Source: Actinomycetota bacterium (lineage in GTDB: Bacteria; Actinomycetota; Geothermincolia; Geothermincolales; RBG-13-55-18). From it: DNA of 64,000 nucleotides. The translations under genes and the position numbers were made by a program. The stretch spans positions 26,464 through 90,463 of the forward strand of contig JASEFK010000006.1 of the NCBI GenBank assembly GCA_030019255.1, written 5' to 3'. Below are positions 43,379 to 51,271 of this stretch, piece by piece. How positions within the stretch are numbered: the first letter of the stretch is position 1; each line of letters starts with the position of its first letter. The notes under the pieces are model-generated. The model worked only from the letters and a program-made list of their open reading frames with translations. It was not told the origin of the DNA and searched no databases.

Positions 43379-44944
43379 TCACCTCCCCCCTACCCGTGCC
43401 TCACCCATGTCGGCTGCCGGCACCGGGGAGATCGGGAGCACGAGGCGGCTGTCCTCCGTGTAGGCGTTGATTCCCATCTCGTGGACGTCCAGGCCGTCCA
43501 CCTCCTCCTGGGGAGAGACCCTGATGCCATGCCACCTGTCCTGCAGGCGGAAGAATAGGTAAGAGAGGCCGAAGACGAACACGGTGCAGGCCGCCGCGCC
43601 TACGAGTTGGGCGGCGAACTGTCCCGCGTCCCCGAAGAACAGCCCCTTCACCGCGCCCTCCACACCATTCAGACCATTCCCATACGTACCGTCCGCGAAT
43701 AGCCCAAGCGAGAGGACCCCCCAAATGCCGTTGAAGCCATGCACGGCCACCGCACCCACGGGATCGTCCACGCCGAATCTCTCCAGGGCGAACACCCCCG
43801 TACAGACCAGGATCCCCGCGATCGTCCCGATGACCAGGGCAGCCCAGGCGGGAACGAAGGCACAGGGGGCGGTGATGGCCACCAGGCCAGCCAGCATGCC
43901 GTTGGCGGTCATGGAGGGATCGGGCTTTCCCATTTTCTTCCACATGAAGAACATGGCGGAGAGGCAGCCCGCGCAGGCGGCGAGAAGCGTGTTGGTCGCC
44001 ACCACCGCCAGCCTGAGATCGCCGCCGTTGAGCGTGCTGCAGGCGTTAAAGCCAAACCAGCCGAAAACCAGGATGATGACCCCAATGATGGCCATGGGGA
44101 CGTTGTGGCCGGGGATGGCGCGGGGTTTACCTTCCGAATCGAACTTCCCGATGCGCGGCCCGATCACCAGGGCCCCCGCGAGTGCGCATAAACCGCCCAC
44201 TGCGTGTACCACCGAGGAGCCGGCGAAATCCACGAAACCGTGCCCGAGTCCCAGGTTGGCCCCCAACTGTGAGAGCCAACCTCCTCCCCACACCCAGTGG
44301 CCGAACACCGGATAGAGGATCATGGACATGAAAAACCCATAGACGATGAAGGCCTTGAACTTCCATCGTTCCGCCATCGCCCCGGTGACGATGGTGGCCG
44401 CCGTGTCCATGAAGACCACCTGGAAAAGGAAAAAGAGGAAGATTCCCACGTCATACACACCTCTGCCCGAGAGGGCGAATCCCTTGAGCCCGAAAAGCGA
44501 CCACCCCCTGGCCACCTCGAACTTGGCGTTGAGGATCTCTTGACCCCCCAGGGTTGCTAACGCTCCCACACCCCCGAACATGAGGGCGTATCCCGCCAGG
44601 AAATATCCCAGGGTGCCGATGGCGAAGATGGTGAAGTTGGTCATCATCACGTGGACCGCGTTGCGCTCCTGGGTGAATCCCGTCTCCACCATGGCGAACC
44701 CGGCCTGCATGAAAAAAACCAGGATGGCGCCCAGGAACACCCAAATGAAGTTAAGAGCTACCTTGTTGTGGCCCACTTCCTGGGATAGGTCGGCGCTCAG
44801 ATCCTGTCCCCTGCCCGTGCTTTCTCCGCCGGCGTCGGCGAAGGCCGGCGAGGCGGCGGAGAGAACAAAGGAGAGCACCAGGCAAAGAAGGACGGCGACC
44901 ATAAAAGGGCCGAACCTGCGAACCTGCGCCGTCAAGGCGACCAC
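43379..44944 (-). CDS. amt: Ammonium transporter (Amt family) with cleavable leader and C-terminal tail
   Basis: The 521-residue protein has a signal-like N-terminus ending SPAFADA, then eleven predicted membrane helices. Amt signatures are visible: QAGFAMVETGF, VFMDTAATIVTGAMAERW, FAGSSVVHAVGG with the first pore His, AVHGFNGIWG with the second, and the hydrophilic C-terminal tail. It conducts ammonium in a complex with GlnK, whose gene follows with overlap. The tail of about 40 residues after LFFRLQDRW is longer than in many Amts. Transcription likely begins upstream near 45000-45040. Confidence 0.95.
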   Translation of the reverse strand: MVALTAQVRRFGPFMVAVLLCLVLSFVLSAASPAFADAGGESTGRGQDLSADLSQEVGHNKVALNFIWVFLGAILVFFMQAGFAMVETGFTQERNAVHVMMTNFTIFAIGTLGYFLAGYALMFGGVGALATLGGQEILNAKFEVARGWSLFGLKGFALSGRGVYDVGIFLFFLFQVVFMDTAATIVTGAMAERWKFKAFIVYGFFMSMILYPVFGHWVWGGGWLSQLGANLGLGHGFVDFAGSSVVHAVGGLCALAGALVIGPRIGKFDSEGKPRAIPGHNVPMAIIGVIILVFGWFGFNACSTLNGGDLRLAVVATNTLLAACAGCLSAMFFMWKKMGKPDPSMTANGMLAGLVAITAPCAFVPAWAALVIGTIAGILVCTGVFALERFGVDDPVGAVAVHGFNGIWGVLSLGLFADGTYGNGLNGVEGAVKGLFFGDAGQFAAQLVGAAACTVFVFGLSYLFFRLQDRWHGIRVSPQEEVDGLDVHEMGINAYTEDSRLVLPISPVPAADMGEARVGGR

Positions 44945-45012
44945 CTCCTCTCCACTCGACCCTTTTCATGGCTCCAATGTAGAGAGGAGTTGTTTCAGGT
45001 ATTTTATCGAGG

Positions 45013-45097
45013 GGTTAAATCGCCGTTACAACATTGTTGCCGGACGGTTAAATCCATAATATTCCAGCTTTACGAGGCATATTCTAATTCCAGAATA
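45013..45097 (-). promoter_or_regulatory. amt upstream region: 6-N6-6 palindrome and direct repeats
   Basis: TATTCT-N6-AGAATA is a perfect palindrome at 45080-45097. GGTTAAATC occurs at 45013-45021 and again at 45046-45054, 33 bp or about three turns apart. On the minus strand TTGTAA, 17 bp and then a GATAAAAT-like -10 could be the promoter. These could bind a nitrogen regulator, but the palindrome does not match the GGTA-N6-TACC site near nrpR. Confidence 0.4.
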
Positions 45098-45188
45098 CAG
45101 TACCCTTTGCTTTTCTCCATACCGATACAAAATCCTGCTGAAGACCCGCCGCGATGAAGACGGAGTTTTTCAGGCCCGAATCCGCCGT

Positions 45189-45473
45189 CTACCCGTACTC
45201 GATGACCACCCCGGTCCCTCCACTAGGGTAGGAGAAGTCTATGGCCTCCTGCTCACATATCTCCCAGCAGGAGGCACATTCCAGGCACAGCTCCTGGTAC
45301 CGCGGGGCCAGCTTCGCCTTCCCTTCCCGCACCGTCCACAGCCTGAAAGGGCAGATCACGGCACAAAGGCCGCAGCCGTTGCACTTCGCTTCGTCGTAGG
45401 AAATGAAATCCCCCGTCTTGTCCGCATCTACGCGCTTCACGAGGGCCTTGAAATCGATCTTCTCCTCGCTCAT
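45189..45473 (-). CDS. FixX-like ferredoxin
   Basis: The 94-residue product has one full set CNGCGLCAVICPF and a second set CLECASCWEICEQEA, giving two [4Fe-4S] sites, and begins MSEEKIDFKALVKRVDADK like FixX-type ferredoxins. Such proteins accept electrons from ETF:quinone-oxidoreductase-like or geranylgeranyl-reductase-like flavoproteins. Its upstream neighbour, overlapping by 4 bp, is the remnant of exactly such a flavoprotein. Confidence 0.88.
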   Translation of the reverse strand: MSEEKIDFKALVKRVDADKTGDFISYDEAKCNGCGLCAVICPFRLWTVREGKAKLAPRYQELCLECASCWEICEQEAIDFSYPSGGTGVVIEYG

Positions 45474-46211
45474 CCCTTCTCACCTCCCCGCGTCACGAGG
45501 CTTCCCCTGGGCAGGGGGGCGTCCTGTTCCGCCGCTGGATCGAGTAAGGGCGCCAGCTGCTTGAACAGCCGGGCCAGGACCCGGAAATAGTTGCGGTCCG
45601 AGAGGTGCTTGAGCACGGGTATGCGGGGCTTCAACTTCAGGAGAATCATCTTCACGTTGCTGGGCCAGATGCCCCGGGCCAGGGGAGCGAAATAGGTCCT
45701 TCCAAGGTCGGAGAACTGCGGGGCCAGTTCCAGGAAATGCCTGAGGTGCTGGTTGAAGCAGTCCATGTGGGCATCCGCCCAGTCGAAGACGATGGAGAAG
45801 GGCTGGAGCATGGTGAATTCCAGCATCAGCTGAAGCTGTTCCAGGGCCTTCTCCCGGTTCATTATCGAACCCTCCCAGATGTCCACGAACTCCTCCCCGA
45901 ATTCGTGCTCTTTTCCCAGGAAGGACGCCTTCCACCTTCTCTCGTACTCCTGGAGGGCCTTCTCCGATGTGTCTCCCCGGGAGATGGCCCAGGCGGCCGT
46001 CTCCGCGGCTATCTTCCCGGAATAGCAGGCATGCCACACGCCCTCGACCTCCAGGGGACAGGGAAACCCAGCCGCGTCCCCCACCAGCATCATCCCGCCG
46101 GTGTAGGATTTCACCGGCTTCTTCAACCAGGGCAGGAGGTGGGCCTGGAACTCCCTGGGCCTGGCGTTCACCGCCTGAACCGGCTCCCACCACCACGTCC
46201 CACTTCTCCAT
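45470..46211 (-). pseudogene. FixC/geranylgeranyl-reductase-like flavoprotein with large internal deletion and frameshift
   Basis: From the ATG at 46211 the frame reads MEKWDVVVGAGSGG, the start of an FAD-binding Rossmann fold. At once the neighbouring frame continues with ARPREFQAHLLPWLKKPVKSYTGG and MLVGDAAGFPCPLEVEGVWHACYSGKIAAE, the conserved C-terminal half of the FixC family. Roughly 200-280 residues expected between these parts are missing, and the two ends are in different frames. A ribosome site GGGGGAG precedes the ATG. The junction lies near 46165-46180. It is either a decayed gene or an assembly deletion; the flanking ferredoxin is intact. Confidence 0.75.
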
Positions 46212-46446
46212 GCTTCATCCAACTCCCCCAAAGATGCCCGGGAATCAACATCCCCAACCCGTGCCCGGGGATCGTCGCCATCCGCTTCAAACCCCACGGC
46301 CGCTGCCCACGCCACTGGATACTAACACTTGTCATGGGAAACCTTTACATGGCGCCCTTTCGGCGAATCCCGCCCCGCTATATACCATATCTTTCCATCT
46401 GCCTTACACGCCGCAACGTCGTCATCCGGGGGGCTATCGACGCTCT

Positions 46447-48168
46447 TCACGCGGGAGGGCCGGATTCGGTCCACGACCTCTCGGCGATGAGCCGGTCCAG
46501 CCTGGCCTTCAGCGCGGGCTCTATCTTCGAGAAATCGAACTCCCCCTCGTCGCAGTACTCGCCGGTGTCGGCCGCGCGTCCCGGGTCCACGGCATGGGAG
46601 ATCCTCTTCTGCCACTCGTTGTAGTGTCCCATCATGGGACTGATGGTCTTCCTCAGGCGGGCGTCGCAGGAGGAGAGGGGCTCCATGCACCTCTCGATGG
46701 CCGCAATGGAGAACTCGATGAACATGGGAGCCAACGACTCGAGATGCTTGGGGTTCCCGGCGTCGTATTGCCATACCTCCTCGCAGTGGCCCCAGGTATT
46801 GTTCTCGTAGAGGGCCATGAAGGGATTGTCGCCCAGGTCGTCCAGGATACCCCCGCGGGCTATCCATTTACGCTTGATCTCCTCCCCGATCTCCGCCCAG
46901 TCCAGTTGGCTGTCCCAGGTCTCGTTGCGGTCCAGGGCGCTGCTGAAGATCCCGCCCATCCGGAAAACCATGGGAATGGCCGTCACCCGGAGGAAGTTCA
47001 TGAGCATCATGGGCCCCATGGCCGGGGTGCCCATGATCTCCAGCGAGAGGCCCTGGTGCTCGGCGATGATCTCCTTCAGCACCGCCTCCTGGAACTCGAT
47101 CTCCTCCCTGGTGTTCCCCGCCAGCATGATCACGAAGGTGCCCTTAAGGGCGTCGTTCAATATCCTCCGCAGGTGGGCGGTGGCGGTTATCCTTCTCAGG
47201 AGATGAGGTCCGATGGTGTAGATGAAGGCGGCGATGGAGGTCTTGGTGGCCAGGTACCCGATCTCCGATTCCCCGATCCTGTACACCGCGTCCGCCACCC
47301 GCCTGCGGTCCGGGAAGAGGCAAAGATGAAACCTGACGTTCTCCGGGACCTCCGACCGGGCATCGAGAAGCATCCCCTCGGTCTCCACCCTGGGAGGTCC
47401 CGGCCAGTTGTAGAGCTTGATGGCTCCCTTGGTGAAGACCCCGAGCCCGCCCAGGGCCCCCGTGGAGCCGCGCATCAGTCCCCGCAGGGAGGGACCCGGC
47501 CCGTCGCCGGAGAACCAGCCCGTCCCGGAGCCAAGGGTCCCCAACCTGAGTATCTCGCCTTCGGGGAGGACCCATTCCACCCCCAGAACGTTTCGGGCAC
47601 TGTAGCTCATGTACACGCTGTCCCATCCCACCCCCCAACCGGAGGTGGCGCTGGCCAGCGGTGAGCACACCGGTCCCGCCCCGATGATGTGGGTGTTCAG
47701 GCCCACCTTCATAGCCTCCGCTTGCAACTGTGCGCCGCAGACGCAGGGCTCCACCACCGCGTACATGTTCCTCTTGTCGAGGTCCAGTATGCGGTCCATC
47801 CTGCGCAGGTCTATCTGGACCACGTTGTCGTAGGTCACGGCGCTGAATACCCCCCACCCGGTGGCGAAGGCCTTAAACTTCAGCCCATGGCGGTTGCACA
47901 CGCGGACCACTTCCTGCACCTCCTCGGAGGAGCAGGGAAGCACCACGGCGACGGGCCTTTTCACCCACTTGGCCGGGTCCTCGTTGCCCATGGGCTGCCA
48001 GGCGTAGCCGTCGAGCACCGCTGGCTCCCGAGAGACGAACTCCTTCCCCACCGCCTCCTCCAGCTCCTCGTAGGCGGAATCCGGAATCTCCATCCCCTGG
48101 AGGCGCCCAAGCCGTCCATGATCTTCCCCCTTTCGGATAAGAAGATGGCTTAAGGTCGCACGCTTCAC
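46447..48168 (-). CDS. FAD-linked oxidase (GlcD/VAO-type)
   Basis: The FAD_binding_4 domain starts around residue 45-60: KWVKRPVAVVLPCSSEEVQEVVRVCNRHGLKFKAFATGWGVFSA, then DLRRMDRILDLDKRNMYAVVEPCV and SGWGVGWDSVYMSYSARNVLGVEWVLPEGE. A long C-terminal domain with WDSQLDWAEIGEEIKRKW follows. Relatives oxidise 2-hydroxyacids, aldonolactones or phenols and pass electrons to a partner. I chose a GTG at 48168 after GGGGAGG; no ATG has a site until residue 26. It lies upstream of the FixC-like remnant and FixX-like ferredoxin, forming a redox cluster. Substrate not known. Confidence 0.8.
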   Translation of the reverse strand: MKRATLSHLLIRKGEDHGRLGRLQGMEIPDSAYEELEEAVGKEFVSREPAVLDGYAWQPMGNEDPAKWVKRPVAVVLPCSSEEVQEVVRVCNRHGLKFKAFATGWGVFSAVTYDNVVQIDLRRMDRILDLDKRNMYAVVEPCVCGAQLQAEAMKVGLNTHIIGAGPVCSPLASATSGWGVGWDSVYMSYSARNVLGVEWVLPEGEILRLGTLGSGTGWFSGDGPGPSLRGLMRGSTGALGGLGVFTKGAIKLYNWPGPPRVETEGMLLDARSEVPENVRFHLCLFPDRRRVADAVYRIGESEIGYLATKTSIAAFIYTIGPHLLRRITATAHLRRILNDALKGTFVIMLAGNTREEIEFQEAVLKEIIAEHQGLSLEIMGTPAMGPMMLMNFLRVTAIPMVFRMGGIFSSALDRNETWDSQLDWAEIGEEIKRKWIARGGILDDLGDNPFMALYENNTWGHCEEVWQYDAGNPKHLESLAPMFIEFSIAAIERCMEPLSSCDARLRKTISPMMGHYNEWQKRISHAVDPGRAADTGEYCDEGEFDFSKIEPALKARLDRLIAERSWTESGPPA

Positions 48169-48560
48169 GGATTTGCCTCCCCGACCTGCACATGCCCTGA
48201 ACCATTCGATCCGGGGAAAGGAGGTGGTCAAGGGAACGTGGCCTAATCCCGGATGAAGGATTTCGCCGGCTGAAATTTGATGCGCCCCACCTTCAAGCGG
48301 CGCCGCTGGAGGTGCTTCTTGCGAGGCAATTACCGGTTCCGCTCCCTGGTCCCGTCTTTTTTGCGAGAGGTGCAGGTAACCTAGGCTGGTGGGTCAAATC
48401 GGAATGCTACTCCTGGTAAAATGTCTTTCCAACCCTCGACCATTCCCCTCCCTTTTCTTCATCTCTATACAAAACCCTTTGGTTTTATATTGTCAAGACA
48501 TGACCTTTCCCCCGCCCCTCGAAAACATCAGGAATGTTATGATAGGTGTGGTGGTGAAAT
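48169..48560. other. 392-bp divergent intergenic region, no gene seen
   Basis: The stretch lies between the minus-strand FAD oxidase and plus-strand HEPN gene. A TATGAT at about 48538 could be a -10 for the HEPN/MNT operon. Nothing else recognised. Confidence 0.4.
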
Positions 48561-48947
48561 ATGGGAAGGGAAAAGGATTGGCTGGAGCAGGCCGAGAGGG
48601 ATCTCTCCAAGGCCAGGGTGGACCTGGAGCATTCCTATTTCGAGTGGGCGTGCTTCACCGCGCAGCAGGCAGCGGAAAAGGCGGTAAAGGCCCTGGGTAT
48701 GCACAAGGGTCTTTCCATCTGGGGACATGCGGTGAGCGTAATCCTGCGTGCCTTACGGGAAAAAATGGAAATTCCTGAAGAACTGGTATCTTTGGCCCAG
48801 GTTCTTGACGCCTATTATATACCTTCCCGCTATCCCAACGGATTCGACACCGGCAAGCCGGCCGACTATTACAACCTGAAAATGGCCTCGGAGGCGATTG
48901 ATGCGGCAGATAAGATCATTCGGTTCTGTTGTGAGCATATGGCTTGA
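48561..48947 (+). CDS. HEPN-domain protein (toxin-like partner of MNT)
   Basis: The 128-residue protein has the four-helix HEPN pattern: WLEQAERDLSKARVDLEHSYFEWACFTAQQAAEKAVKALG, then GHAVSVILRALREK and DAYYIPSRYPNGFDTGKPADYY. It is followed, with overlap, by a minimal nucleotidyltransferase gene, the standard HEPN/MNT arrangement. In characterised pairs the HEPN protein is an RNase toxin and the MNT protein inactivates it. The RX4-6H catalytic motif of toxic HEPNs is not evident in this copy, so it may be a weak or structural form. Confidence 0.9.
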   Translation: MGREKDWLEQAERDLSKARVDLEHSYFEWACFTAQQAAEKAVKALGMHKGLSIWGHAVSVILRALREKMEIPEELVSLAQVLDAYYIPSRYPNGFDTGKPADYYNLKMASEAIDAADKIIRFCCEHMA

Positions 48948-49263
48948 CCGGGAAGCGGCCATTGAAAAACTGAAGGCAGTGGCCATGAGGCTGAAAGGTT
49001 CGTGTCCCGAGGTCAAGGAGATACGGCTGATCGGCTCCCTAGCGCGTGGTGATCACATCGGCACCAGCGATGCCGACATCCTCATAGTCCTTCACCAGAG
49101 CGAGCTTAACCCGGTCGACCGCCTTAAACGATATCTCCCCTTCTTTGATCTTGACCTGGCGGTGGATGTGTTCCCCGTGACCCAACATGAACTGGATGTT
49201 TTAAACTCCCGGCGTGTCGGGGTCGGGCAGGACCTGCTGGAGGGGAGTGTGATGCTCGCCTGA
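48931..49263 (+). CDS. MNT-type minimal nucleotidyltransferase (antitoxin)
   Basis: From the GTG at 48931 the product is 110 residues, overlapping the HEPN gene by 17 bp. It has the nucleotidyltransferase signature GSLARGDHIGTSDADILIV (GS-x-RG, SDxD) and a later DLAVDVFP with the third acid. MNT proteins inactivate HEPN toxins by AMPylation. An upstream TTG at 48898 in the same frame would deepen the overlap. This end is the last gene of the pair. Confidence 0.88.
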   Translation: MSIWLDREAAIEKLKAVAMRLKGSCPEVKEIRLIGSLARGDHIGTSDADILIVLHQSELNPVDRLKRYLPFFDLDLAVDVFPVTQHELDVLNSRRVGVGQDLLEGSVMLA

Positions 49264-49340
49264 TATACCTGAAGCTGCGGTCCTGCAGGCGTTAACGAAC
49301 TAAAAAATCGGCAAGCCGGCCGATGGATATGACCCTCTTC

Positions 49341-49988
49341 TCAAGAGGGACCCGCGTCTGACGGTTCGAAGATGTAGCCCACCCCCCGGATAGTGCGGAT
49401 ATAGGCGCGTCCCTCGCGCTCTATCTTGGAGCGGATGCGGCGGATGTGCACGTCCACGGTCCGCGTCCCCCCGAAGTAGTCGTATCCCCACACCTGCTCC
49501 AGGAGAACCTCGCGCGTGAACACCTTCCCGGGGCGGGAGGCCAGGAAACGCAGGAGCTCGAACTCCTTGAAGGTCAGCTCGACGGGCATGCCGTCAACCT
49601 TCACCTGGTAGCGGTCCTCGTCTATGACCAGTCCTACCTCCTGCGCAGTCTCCTTCCCTTCCCCGGCCAGCCTCCTCGCCCGCGCCCTTATCTCCTCCCC
49701 CGTCGAGCCGTCGAGGACGAAGTCGTCCAGCGCCACTCCCCCGCCCACGTCCCGCAGCTGGTCGAAGCGGAGCACGGCCAGCATCTTCACTCCTTCCGGA
49801 AGCGACTTCCTGAGGTTGGATATCCGGCTCCGCCAATCGCTCGCTTCCTCCACCAGGTCCAGGACCAGGACGTCGCCCGTCCCCGGTTCCTCCTCCCGTG
49901 GCCGGTAATCCATGACCTCGAATTCGCCCTCCAGGAGTTCCAAAAGGAGCTCCTTTCGAGTGCCCGGGCTGCAAAGGTAGATTTTCAC
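49341..49988 (-). CDS. Atypical response regulator with OmpR-type winged helix
   Basis: The 215-residue protein ends with a full OmpR/PhoB DNA-binding domain: VELTFKEFELLRFLASRPGKVFTREVLLEQVWGYDY, then RTVDVHIRRIRSKIE and RTIRGVGYIFEP. The N-terminal half is receiver-like but lacks the DD acidic pair (CSPGT is in the place of it) and the lysine of KPF; only D44 in LVLDLVEEA fits the acceptor. It is probably a phosphorylation-independent regulator. No kinase gene is adjacent. It is convergent with the HEPN/MNT pair. Confidence 0.85.
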   Translation of the reverse strand: MKIYLCSPGTRKELLLELLEGEFEVMDYRPREEEPGTGDVLVLDLVEEASDWRSRISNLRKSLPEGVKMLAVLRFDQLRDVGGGVALDDFVLDGSTGEEIRARARRLAGEGKETAQEVGLVIDEDRYQVKVDGMPVELTFKEFELLRFLASRPGKVFTREVLLEQVWGYDYFGGTRTVDVHIRRIRSKIEREGRAYIRTIRGVGYIFEPSDAGPS

Positions 49989-50323
49989 GACAACTCACTC
50001 CGGAACCTTCAATCAACGGACCCGGGGCTCGCCCGCCTGCGGACTTTCCCTGTCGCGATCAAAGTTTTTCAGCGTGTACGTCCCACGGGGAAACCACGCA
50101 AGAGCTTCTTTCGTGCCTCCCTGGAATTATATACCATCAAGGTGGATCACCCCGGGAACCCCCACCTTTAGTTTAGAATAAATGACGATGGAGAGAGGTT
50201 GGAAATGAAGTGATGCCTTCTCCTGATATAATCAAGATCATCGTAGTCCTCTTTCCGCAGGATGCCGAAAAGCCATCTGCCAACCTCCGCAGCCGGATTC
50301 CCCGAGATCGTAGGCAAAGTCCC
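49989..50323. other. 335-bp gap between regulator and glutamate synthase operon end
   Basis: No gene or clear terminator hairpin is seen. The stretch at 50170-50240 is AT-rich and could contain the promoter of the regulator gene, read on the minus strand. Confidence 0.4.
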
Positions 50324-51127
50324 TCAATAGGCGTAGAGGCCGCCGAAAGGCCGGTGGGAACGGGCATAGACCTTGAGGAAATCGGAGTTCATTATGCTCG
50401 CGGCGTCGACGCCGAAATATCCCGCGTATTCATCGACGAAGGGGCGGATGAGCTCCTTGTCCTCCTCCGTGGCCGGAACGGCAGCCGCCTCCTTCCCCAG
50501 CTGGTGCTCCTCTATCTCGCCGCGCAAAAAGATCAAGCCCCCGTGCATTCCGGTACCGATATGCCGGGCACCGAACCTGGCCTTTCCCCGGCCCTTTCCC
50601 TTCAGGCCCAGCACGATGACCAGCCCGCCCGCCATGTATTCGCCGAGGAAGTCCTGGGTATCGCCCCCAATCACCAGCACGGGGCGGAACTTGCGGTACT
50701 CCTTCATGTGGATGGCCGCCCGGTAGCCCACGCTGTCACGGATGAATATCCTGCCACCCCTCATACCCATGGCCACGATATCCCCGGCCCGGCCGTGGAC
50801 CACGATCAGCCCGCTGTTCATGGTGTTTCCCACCCCGTCCTGAGCGTTGCGGTCCACGGTGATGTGGGGTCCGTCCATGAAGGCTCCCAAGTCGTTCCCG
50901 GGAACCCCGTGGACCACGATGCGCACGGGGCGCCGGATGCCCGATCCTATGTAGCGCTGCCCGTAGACGTTGTCCACCACGATCTCCTCCACGCCCTCCG
51001 AGGCGGCGCCCTTGATCATGTTGTTCAGCTCCCGGTAATGCAGCTGGCGGGCATTTATCTTCACCTTGCCGTCGATGCGCACGAATACGCCCGGCAGACC
51101 GGCATGGTGATCGACGTCGATTTTCAT
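50324..51127 (-). CDS. Glutamate synthase GXGXG-domain subunit (GltB3, archaeal type)
   Basis: The 267-residue protein has the repeating GXGXG beta-helix characteristic of the C-terminal domain of GltB: ARQLHYRELNNMIKGAASEGVEEIVVDNVYGQRYIG, GPHITVDRNAQDGVGNTMNSGLIVVHG, MRGGRIFIRDSVGYRAAIH and GLVIVLG. In archaea and several anaerobes this domain is a separate protein. It completes the glutamate synthase encoded upstream on the same strand and is the last gene of the operon, with a 144-bp gap after the FMN subunit. Confidence 0.92.
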   Translation of the reverse strand: MKIDVDHHAGLPGVFVRIDGKVKINARQLHYRELNNMIKGAASEGVEEIVVDNVYGQRYIGSGIRRPVRIVVHGVPGNDLGAFMDGPHITVDRNAQDGVGNTMNSGLIVVHGRAGDIVAMGMRGGRIFIRDSVGYRAAIHMKEYRKFRPVLVIGGDTQDFLGEYMAGGLVIVLGLKGKGRGKARFGARHIGTGMHGGLIFLRGEIEEHQLGKEAAAVPATEEDKELIRPFVDEYAGYFGVDAASIMNSDFLKVYARSHRPFGGLYAY

Positions 51128-51271
51128 TCCTGCATCACCTCTTGAACTCCGCGCCCCGATCCATACCTCCCGTTCAACTCATATTTCTTCGTAAAGCTTC
51201 TCCTTCCTCCAGCCGCGCAGCCGAACCCCGCACAAGGAGAGACAGGACCGGGATTCGAAAGGTTCCCGCCC

